A stretch of 64,000 nt of DNA from Oryzias latipes (Eukaryota > Chordata > Actinopteri > Beloniformes > Adrianichthyidae), in NCBI RefSeq assembly GCF_002234675.1, contig NC_019870.2:3740985-3804984 (forward strand), read 5' to 3'. Below the pieces are notes generated by a model. That model saw only the letters and a list, made by a program, of their open reading frames with translations, was not told where the DNA came from and ran no database searches. This document shows, piece after piece, positions 55,886-64,000 of this stretch (positions within the stretch are counted from its first letter, which is position 1; the number at the start of each line of letters is the position of its first letter). The position numbers and the translations under genes are program-made.

Positions 55886-57600
55886 GACTGCACACCATAA
55901 AATATTTTTTTTATTCATGGACATATTTTTAGACATGATATTGATCCCTGTCAAGAAATATGATCCCAGATTAAAAAACAATAACTTTAAAAAAATGTAA
56001 TGTTTTATTTTTTTCCACAACAGTGAGAGGATTTTTTCATAAAAAAAGAACTGAATAAAAATGTTGGTTAAAACACTCAAAGAGGACAACAAGAGGGCAG
56101 TCGAGGAACAGCAAGGTGTGAGGACGTCTTTCAAATTCAGATTTAAATTTAATATAAACACTCAAAATAAACAACTTTTTAAATCTTTAGACACGCTAAT
56201 AATAATTGTGTTACGTTAAATGCGTACACAGACAGGAAATTTTGTCAAACATAATTGGCAGTCATCTGCATATTTTTGATCCCAACTTAACACATTTGGT
56301 GGTGTCAGGTTTTAAACAACGAACAAAAAAAAAAACCTGTGAATTATTGACATAAACAAATTATCTCTTTCAATATAAATATTAAAAACCAAAAATATGT
56401 CTTCTTAGCTATATGAGGAAATGTTTCATAGCATTTAGCAAAAAACATTTTGCTCTTCTTCGCTGTTTTTGGTTGTTTTCAGCAGCTGCTCCACAGATCA
56501 TTCTGGAAAAAATGAAACAACTGATGTGCACTAGAGTTATAAAACACATTTAAAAATGCCTATAGCTATATTTTACTGTTACTATTAATTAAAGAAAATT
56601 AAAGAAAAAAGCCATCTTAGCAGCTTTAAAAACAAACACTTTTAAAATGTAGGAAAAACAGTTATACAGTTAAACAGTTATAATAAGGAAATAGAGATTT
56701 AGAGACACAATAAAATTCAGAGTTTCCTTTTCTCATCAGAGAGGTGTTGAACATCGTGTCTGGTAGAGTTTGTCACACCACAGATGCTGCTTGGATGGAA
56801 AAAAATCTCACCGTGGACAGAAATCTGTCAAAACAGCAGAGTTTTGATCTCTAATATGTTAATATGGAAGAAAAAACTAAAATGAGAATTAAGCAGCAGA
56901 AAAAGACCAGGATAAACAGAGAGAATAGATGCAGCTGCTGAACCTGCAGCTGAGCTTTTATTCTCTGATCAGAAGTATTTTCCCTAAATTGGAATGAATA
57001 TGTTTATCCAGTAGGGTAAAGAAACAGTACTTCAAAAATATTTCATTATTGAACACCATCCTGGCAAAAAACAGGGATTTTTTTCTTTCTCCTCTTTGCA
57101 CAAGTTTATTTTTTGCGTTGATTCTTCATGTTTTTTTACAGTTAATCTTCATGTACTTTGCGCATATTATTTAGATACTTTGCACGTGTTTTGGATTAAT
57201 CTCTCACGTATTTTGTGCTTATTCTTCAATGACGTTACACATATCGTTCACATATCTCTCTATTTCTGACGTAGAATTGTTTATTACTTTAAAGAAACCC
57301 TTCTTTACAAAGCAGTGTTGCAAAAAATATCGATTCTTAGCTACTGTTTAACAGTTCTTGACAAGATGGTGATTTAACGATTTAAATGAATTGCCGCAAA
57401 TGGATAAAGAAATGCCAAAAATACCACTTAACAAAAATATTTAAGATGTTAAAAAACTGAAAAAAAAATTTGCAAACAAAGAAGAAAAACACAAGGACAG
57501 TGTGTCTGTTGATAAAAGGATATCGCTGATAAAAAATTTAGTTGAATTTGTTTTCTTACAAAAGTGAAGGGAGGGAGGGAGACGCTTTAAATGCAGAGCG
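55886..57600. other. Upstream region of bhmt
   Basis: AT-rich with no gene seen; the TATA box lies just beyond. Confidence 0.5.
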
Positions 57601-57628
57601 GTAGGCCGGTCTTGCTCCTCTTCTGCTC

Positions 57629-57636
57629 TATAAAAG
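57629..57636 (+). promoter_or_regulatory. TATA box of bhmt (TATAAAAG)
   Basis: Canonical TATAAAAG 67-74 nt before the bhmt ATG, placing the transcript start near 57660 with a roughly 45-nt leader. Fits a strongly tissue-restricted (liver/kidney) gene. Confidence 0.75.
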
Positions 57637-57702
57637 CTGCATCCGCACCTACAAGGATCCTTTCAGACGGACTTTGGAGCTGAAAGAACTGCTGCAGGAG
57701 CC

Positions 57703-57726
57703 ATGGCACCATCCGGAACCAAGAAG
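57703..57726 (+). CDS. bhmt: bhmt exon 1 (MAPSGTKK)
   Basis: Only eight codons, followed by donor AAG|GTGCGC. A very short first coding exon is expected for this gene. Confidence 0.9.
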
Positions 57727-60700
57727 GTGCGCCGCGCGCGCGCCTCTCTGTTAGCGGTTTGTGGAAAGTTTTGACGCACCGGCGTTTCTCCTGTTTGCAG
57801 AACATCCTGGAGCGCCTGGAGGCCGGAGAGGTCATCATCGGGGACGGAGGCTTCGTGGTCGCTCTGGAGAAGAGGGGTTATGTGAAGGCGGGACCCTGGA
57901 CCCCCGAGGCCGCCGCCGAGCACCCAGAGGCGGGTACGCGCGCTCCTCCGCACCGCGGTGACCGGATGGAGCGCGCTCCTCATCCTCTCTTCCTCTTCAT
58001 CCCCTGTCGTTGCAGTGCGCCAGCTGCACAGGGAGTTCCTGCGCGCGGGCTCCACGGTCATGCAGACCTTCACCTTCTACGCCAGCGACGACAAGCTGGA
58101 GAACCGAGGCAACACGCAGCGCTTCACAGTGAGCCAACGCGCGCGCGCGCGCCCCCCACGCATGCCCCGCAACACGACCGCCCCCCCCAACCTGTCTCCG
58201 CTTTAGGGGCAGCAGATCAACGAGGCCGCCTGCGACCTGGCCCGGGAGGTGGCCAACGAGGGGGACGCTCTGGTGGCGGGGGGGGTCTCCCAGACCCCGT
58301 CCTACATGAGCTGCGAGAGCGAGCAGGCTGTGAAGGCCATCTTCAAGAAGCAGATCGACGTCTTCATCAGGAAGGACGTGGACTTTCTGATCGCAGAGGT
58401 AAAAACTCACCTGGGAATCCAGGCAAAGAGATTTGATGACGTCATTATGTTAAAGTTCCTCCTCAAACTTTTCTGCAAGTTTATTTAGCAAAAAAATACA
58501 ATATATCTATTTCCTAACTCATTTTTTACAAAATTAAATATTCATAAATATACAATAGTTCAACAATTTTATGCAAAGATAAATGAAATAAGAAAACTTG
58601 AATAAATTACGGTTAAAAAAAAGTATTCTTTCTTTAATTTAAATAAAATAAAATAAACTTTTTTGTAAGACAAAAAATCCACTGCCTCACAGATTATTTT
58701 GTTTGACTTTAAAATAAAGTCCCACTGTCCTTATGGGGTCATAAAATATATTTTAAAACTCCTAAGACAAGAATAGAACATTTTATGAGTATCGATAAAA
58801 TAATAAAGACAGTTCAAACAAAATATTTCAAAAAAAACAGTGAAAAAAGTGTTAAATTACATAGAGCATGTAGCACTTAACCTTCTTAGTGTTAAAGTGG
58901 AGTAAAACACAACAGAAATGCTCAAATGCTGCTGTTGTCTTCTTTCTGTTATCCTTTCACTCATCATTTAATTTGTCTTCTTACTTTTTTGTCTTTTTGG
59001 GACCTAAAAGGCAATAATTTTATACATGTGCTGCTCCTGTCTTAAACAAACAAACATAAGTCACCTGACAACAGGAAGAAGAATTTCCTCTTTTTGTCTT
59101 TTGCGAATGAAAAACTAAAACTATGTCCTAGAAAACTAGAGGTTTTTTTTTTTAGATTTTGGCTAAAAACAGCATAATCCTAATTAAAAACCACTAGGAA
59201 CATTTTTTTACAATAGATCTAGAAATGATCAGACTCCATGAGAGAGTATTGATGTGGATGAGCAGCTTTGTTAGCACACAAACTAAAGTGGGTATATTCA
59301 GAAAATAAAAAAAACAAACACTGGATGCACCTTATGTGAATTCCCTTCTTGTTACAAAGTAAATTATACCATGGTCCGGGTGAATACTCGATTCTGATTG
59401 GCTGCTGGGTGTGAATTAAAACCTGTTAACCGCACGGTGAAAAAAGAAGTTCCGGTCACCTAGCCTTAATGTTTTGTATCACTGCGCCGGCTTCTTGAGA
59501 ACAACTTTTTGCTTCATCATTTGGACAACGGACGGCGTGCGTTAAAAAGTAATAATGCACACTTCGTCGGCCATTAACCCTTACATAGAAAAGAGGAAAA
59601 GTCTGTCAGTGAACAAAAGATTAGAAGAAGTCTGTATTTTTTGCGAAAGTAAAGTCCTTGAAAAGCAGCTCCTGTTTGATTCTGTATTTAACTACCGCTA
59701 CATAACGGAAGGGAACCTGATCTTTTTTGGAACCTTCATCTCCCCGTGCAGAGAGTTGATTCAACCTCATAAACGCACAAAGCTTGTAGTTCTTCACTCG
59801 TTTCAATTTAATTTGTGAAAACGACCTTAAACAGACCCTTCTTTTTGCACTCTGCCACAGTACTTTGAGCACGTGGAGGAAGCAGAGTGGGCGGTTCAAA
59901 TCCTGAAGACCAGCGGGAAGCCCGTGGCTGCGACTCTGTGCATCGGACCGGAAGGGGACCTGAACGGCGTCAGCCCCGGAGACTGCGCCGTCAGGCTGGT
60001 GAAGGCCGGTACGACCTGCACCGCACGACGCCGCTAACGCCAAATCAAGACGAAACATCACACGTCCAACTGATCCAAGTCAGACTGAACGCATTTTTTA
60101 TCTTAGAAAAAAAATGTCACTTATTGAAATTATAACCCACAATCCCTCTGTCACAGAAAACCCGCCATGGCAGGAAAAGTGTTAGGAGCTTTCACAAAAT
60201 TTCCTGCAAGACTTTTTTAAATCGAATCCATCCTAGATAGTATTTTACAGTTATTGTACAGGAATTTTCCTTAATTATTAAGAAGAGACGGAAGTAGCCA
60301 CGATCTCTTTAAAGGCCGTGTCACACACGCTGATGCATGCGTGATCTAACTAATTCATACGTGTTTCTTCGTTCGTCTTTCCTCGATGTACGCAAATGTC
60401 CATCGAAGGTTTCTGCTGATGGGTCTCTACGTGAATTCGGTTTTAAGATGGATGGGTGGATGGAGGGATCTTTGGTTGAGAATTACGCCGTTAACATGTA
60501 TTTTACATAGTTTATATATTCAGAAACGTTTATGAATGACGTTTATCACTCACGAATCACGAAAAGACTGACATTTTCTTCGTGGAGAATGTACGTGGTG
60601 GCTGCGTAACACGGCCTCGACACCGGTGTAAGTCCAGGTGGAACCAGACCAGTTTACCACAGCACAACCAATAAAAGCCTCCAACCAGCTAATGTCAGGT

Positions 60701-62605
60701 TTCATCATTTCAGGCTTAATGTTTAGCAGGACTCCCGGATCCGGTTTGAGCGGCTCCACGAAAGTGACTTTTGGATGCGGCTCTCCTTGCAGGCGCAGAC
60801 ATCGTGGGGGTCAACTGCCACTTTGACCCGGAGACCTGCGTGAAAACCGTGAAGCTGATGAAGGAGGGCGTGGAGAGGGCGGGGCTAAAAGCCCACTACA
60901 TGAGCCAGCCGCTGGCCCTGCACACCCCCGACTGCAATCGGCAAGGATTCATCGACCTGCCGGAGTTCCCGTTCGGTCTGCATTCCCGACGTCACATAAC
61001 CTGAAATGGGTTTTCCTGCAACACTGAGGCCACTTTGATGTACAAACACTGAAAAACACAAAAAGATTCATAATGTTCACATAAAGGTGTACATCAGCAA
61101 ATATTTAGAGCTGTCTTTGTGACTCTAACTATCAAAATAGATCAAAATGCGCCTGAAATTGTTCAAAGAACGACGTTTTCTGACGAATTTCTGAAACGAT
61201 GAATTAGCAAAAAAGAAAAGCAGCGAAGAAATATGAAACCAAGTAAAGACGAGGAGTTAAATACAGACTGGAAAGAAGGTCAGATGATGACGCAACACGA
61301 GGTCAGGTCGCTTCAGCCAAGATTCAGTCCAAATCTTATCTTACAGATAATTTTATCAGGAGTTTGAGGCTAAACTTAGACGTACAATAAAGTTTTTTTT
61401 TTTTTACAGCTTTGGAGCCCAGAGTGTTGACCCGATGGGACATGCACAGGTACGCGCGGGGCGCCTACAACGCCGGCATCCGTTACATCGGCGGCTGCTG
61501 CGGGTTCGAGCCGTACCACATCCGGGCCGTGGCCGAGGAGCTGGCGCCCGAGCGCGGGTTCCTGCCGCCCGCCTCCGAGAAGCACGGCAGCTGGGGCGCC
61601 GGCCTGGAGATGCACACCAAGCCGTGGGTCAGGGCCAGGTAGACGAGCTTTGGGTTCATATGTGTGCGGCGCTCTAACGTGACACCTACCCCAAATTAGC
61701 ATGAAATGACATCACCACCACAGGCTTTTGCTGTTTTTTTACATGTTCTTGTGGCATTTTTCCAGCGATGGAGGACATGTCTGAAGAGAATTATTTTTAT
61801 GTTGCATTTTTCGAGCATATCCTTATTCAAACGGTTGGGAGTCAGGAGCAAATGAGAACACTGTTTGAAAAAAGGTCATATTTGTGATGTAGAAAATACA
61901 CAAGCTCCCTGCTCTGAGCTCTCAGCAACAGGTAAAAGGGAAGAGGAGGCGGCATTGCTCCTCAACTAAACAACGGCGTCATCATCATTAAAAGACCACT
62001 GGGAACGGTTTGAAAACAGACCAAAAGATGATCGGAGTGGAACTAAAGAAAATACCCTTTGATGAAAGTGTTGTTACTATGGTAATGGTATGGTAATTTA
62101 AAAAAAAAAACCTGTGTTGTTTTCTCTGACAGTTTCTGCAGAGCAGCAGAAAGTCATTAGAAATTCGCCTCTGAGTTGTGGACGGGACCATTGGAACAAC
62201 CCCGCCCTAACAGTTCTGAGCTTGAGGATTTTCTACATCATAAATACAATCTTTTTCTAAATGAATGCTTCTAATTCACAACAATTTGAATCTAGAAGTA
62301 CTCAGAAATGCAAATTTAACCTTGATTTTCTTAATAAATGTCCTCACATCACAAGAACATGTTAAAATTTCAGTTTTCATCATGGTCATTAAACTGCATG
62401 CCTTTGTGTTTCCCATCTGCAAAGGGCTCGCCGTGAATACTGGGAGACGCTGAAGCCCGCATCTGGACGTCCATTCTGCGCCGCCATGTCCAAACCTGAC
62501 TGTTGGGGTATCTCCAGAGGCCACGCTGACCTGATGCAAACAAAGGAAGCCACCAGCGAGGCTCAGCTCAAGGCTGTCTTTGACAAAGCCGCCCAGAGCC
62601 AATGA
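57703..62605 (+). CDS. bhmt: Betaine-homocysteine S-methyltransferase 1, complete 8-exon gene
   Basis: Cytosolic zinc enzyme that transfers a methyl group from betaine to homocysteine, giving methionine and dimethylglycine. Eight exons join in frame to 400 residues (human 406). The Zn ligands are visible: Cys212 in VNCHFDP, and Cys294-Cys295 in GGCCGFEP. Glu154 in IAEYFEH, at the exon 4/5 junction, matches the homocysteine-binding glutamate. The ATG has a good Kozak context (gagccATGG) and is the first after the TATA box. The product of this enzyme is the substrate of the divergently transcribed dmgdh. Introns 5 and 7 contain repeats; no exon is disrupted. Confidence 0.97.
57801..57933 (+). 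CDS. bhmt: bhmt exon 2 (residues 9-52)
   Basis: Encodes [17 protein letters not shown] and [15 protein letters not shown]; beginning of the barrel. Donor G|GTACGC. Confidence 0.95.
58016..58128 (+). CDS. bhmt: bhmt exon 3 (residues 53-90)
   Basis: Encodes [20 protein letters not shown], then [13 protein letters not shown]. It ends ACA|GTGAGC before a 78-nt intron rich in GC dinucleotides. Confidence 0.95.
58139..58152. repeat. (GC)7 tract in bhmt intron 3
   Basis: Alternating purine-pyrimidine run in the 78-nt intron, a potential Z-DNA segment. Confidence 0.8.
58207..58398 (+). CDS. bhmt: bhmt exon 4 (residues 91-154)
   Basis: Encodes [20 protein letters not shown], then [13 protein letters not shown], and ends at DFLIAE. 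Confidence 0.95.
58399..59124. other. bhmt intron 4, first part
   Basis: AT-rich, nothing recognised. Confidence 0.6.
59125..59235 (-). repeat. Copy F of the ~550-bp family, fragment
   Basis: AAACAGCATAATCCTAATT and ACCACTAGGAACATTTTT blocks match copy A, in bhmt intron 4. Confidence 0.55.
59861..60008 (+). CDS. bhmt: bhmt exon 5 (residues 155-203)
   Basis: Encodes [16 protein letters not shown] and [14 protein letters not shown]. Donor G|GTACGA. Confidence 0.95.
60313..60617. mobile_element. MITE with GGCCGTGT termini
   Basis: In bhmt intron 5. Ends AGGCCGTGTCACACACGC and, inverted, GCTGCGTAACACGGCCT. TTAA precedes the left end; the right copy is not visible. Related to the 32598-39617 element. 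Confidence 0.75.
60793..60975 (+). CDS. bhmt: bhmt exon 6 (residues 204-264)
   Basis: Contains zinc ligand Cys212 in GVNCHFDP, then [10 protein letters not shown] and [10 protein letters not shown]. Confidence 0.95.
61410..61638 (+). CDS. bhmt: bhmt exon 7 (residues 265-340)
   Basis: Contains zinc ligands Cys294-Cys295 in [15 protein letters not shown] and the [16 protein letters not shown] motif. The acceptor follows a T13 tract. Confidence 0.95.
61700..62050 (-). repeat. Copy G of the ~550-bp family, reverse
   Basis: Contains ACATGTTCTTGTGGCATTTT and ends ATGATCGGAGTGGAACT; in bhmt intron 7. Confidence 0.6.
62090..62400 (+). repeat. Copy H of the ~550-bp family, forward
   Basis: Contains TTTCTGCAGAGCAGCAGAAA and ACAAGAACATGTTAAAATTT; directly follows copy G in opposite orientation. 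Confidence 0.6.
62425..62605 (+). CDS. bhmt: bhmt exon 8 and stop
   Basis: Encodes [17 protein letters not shown] and the C-terminal [13 protein letters not shown]-type tail region, ending SQ-TGA. This segment forms the dimerisation arm in the known enzyme. Confidence 0.93.
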
Positions 62606-62895
62606 GAGCCCCTCAATCAATTCAAATCTCTTCAAAAGGTGATGCAGGGAAAATTGGCATGCATGACTTCCTTGAGCCTGAACCTGCAGGATCAACTAGT
62701 TTTGAAAGCTTCTTGTGGGATTTTATCCGTCTTTGAAGGACTTTCGTAGTATTTTTACTGATTTTTACATGATTTGTACTTTAAATATACTAAGATACAC
62801 TGCTTCAGTAATTCCTAACCATCAAATGATGTTATAATGCAAAAATTAAATCCTCTACTGAGTAAATATCTGTAGTCTTTCAGTTTTTTTTTCCC

Positions 62896-63100
62896 CCCTT
62901 GTGCTATCTTAGATGACCCCACCCTTACATTGACGTGTTCTCCCCACCATGACAAAGGTGGATAAAGGTGGAAAGATTTCATGTAATCCATGGACACCAG
63001 TGAAGATCACAAATCATTGAAGAAAAAAAGTTCAGAGCACTGTCTAGTGGGTCTAGATGACCCAACTCCCAATGTTAAAGTGCCTAGGATAGCACAAGGG
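62896..63100. mobile_element. 205-bp MITE downstream of bhmt
   Basis: Termini CCCTTGTGCTATC and GATAGCACAAGGG are exact inverted repeats; inner GATGACCC words also mirror. Lies between the bhmt stop and the candidate poly-A signals. Confidence 0.8.
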
Positions 63101-64000
63101 TTAAAGAATATGAGGGTATGTCTCAGAACACAGTTCAGTGACAGCTCAGCCTCTTTGTTTGGGATTTGCTGCCACCTAGTGGACAATTCAGGAAGTGCCT
63201 TATTATTAGCTGTTGACAGCTTTTATATTATTCATAACTCAACATGTTTACATTCTTAAGCTAAGGTCATGCAAATAATGGTAAAATAAATACATCACAT
63301 GTAATAAGCAATAAAAATGCTCATTTAAACAAACAAATAAATGTTTAGATGTAATTAAATAAGTGGCTTAATTGTTAATAAAATACTTATTTTGTATCCT
63401 TTTAACAGGAATTTTATTTTTTCCATTTTGTCTCAGAATAAAGACATCAGGGATGGTGGTGTGGACCCCATAACTGTACAGAAATGCAATGTGTGTAAAA
63501 CCATGACCACCTTCCATAAATATGTTTTTGTTAATTATTTTTGACTGAATTAATGTTCTATACTTAAAAATCTAATTGAATTCACAGAAAACCTTAAAAA
63601 AGTTTAACATAAATAAACAGTTTTAAATAACCGAGATGCATTACTCCAATGCAGTCTTTACCTTAATATTTTAGAGCTATTTAGTACCTCGTTTAAGGAA
63701 TTTCTTTATACAAAATTGATGGTACGCTAACTTTCAAAGTAAGAAAAATCAAGGCAGCTGGTGAACTGTAAACCAGTTTGTTTATAAGTCAAAGTTTTTG
63801 TTTTTTCAGCAAAAAATGTGTTTAGTCGAGCACATAATGAAGAACTGTTGCACCTCAGTAAATGTTCTTTATGAAGGCCTAAGAACTAAAGTAAATGCAT
63901 AGGCTAAATATTTGAAAAAAAGAAAAACAAGTAGGTTTTTGTATTAAATTATTTTTTCCAAAATAAAATGACAAACTTAAAAAACATTAACAGCTGTTTG
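63101..64000. other. 3' flank of bhmt
   Basis: AT-rich; several AATAAA hexamers, no further gene seen to the window edge. Confidence 0.6.
63310..63315 (+). terminator. Candidate bhmt polyadenylation signal (AATAAA)
   Basis: One of several AATAAA hexamers (others near 63283, 63338 and 63436) about 0.7-0.8 kb after the stop. Which is used cannot be decided here. Confidence 0.3.

Noticed and set aside
57759-58436. 225-codon plus-strand frame across bhmt exons 2-4
   Set aside because: It reads out of frame in parts and through introns with GT-AG borders; the spliced bhmt protein explains the region.

Overview
This is a vertebrate nuclear window, almost certainly from a ray-finned (teleost) fish. 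It holds three complete intron-split protein genes with GT-AG introns, two of them only 75-78 nt long, in the vertebrate gene order arylsulfatase B - dimethylglycine dehydrogenase - betaine-homocysteine methyltransferase. The proteins can be read end to end from the exons (520, 865 and 400 residues) and look intact. The repeats (RTE LINE, tRNA-derived SINEs, hAT/Tc1/Harbinger/TTAA-type DNA elements) are teleost in style. One repeat family of about 550 bp, present eight times, resembles what I remember from medaka (Oryzias), but that species guess is not proven here.

Layout. 1-5642: no gene; repeat fragments and the region downstream of arsb. 5643-26371 (minus): arsb, 8 exons; its intron 6 carries an RTE retrotransposon with an uninterrupted 997-codon reading frame, inserted antisense to the gene with a perfect 16-bp target duplication. 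27460-51847 (minus): dmgdh, 16 exons, starting 1.1 kb upstream of arsb on the same strand. Its introns are heavily invaded: a Tc1 fossil (intron 13), a hAT-type element with a solo LTR inside it (intron 12), and in intron 11 a stack of three nested DNA transposons. 51848-57702: divergent spacer between dmgdh and bhmt, with a 1.3-kb terminal-inverted-repeat element containing a 70-bp-arm hairpin. 57703-62605 (plus): bhmt, 8 exons, with a TATA box. 62606-64000: 3' flank with a small inverted-repeat element.

Functional link. BHMT methylates homocysteine with betaine and releases dimethylglycine; DMGDH, in mitochondria, demethylates dimethylglycine to sarcosine. Two consecutive steps of choline/betaine catabolism therefore lie head to head about 5.9 kb apart. 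arsb is a lysosomal sulfatase whose neighbourhood is conserved but functionally unrelated.

The most unusual item is the 6.6-kb DNA transposon at 32892-39485. It has TIRs of about 527 bp that are about 97% identical, a perfect 6-bp target duplication (TACATC), a spliced integrase-fold transposase pseudogene reading inward from the right TIR and a THAP-zinc-finger-like exon reading inward from the left TIR. I place it provisionally in the IS3EU superfamily.
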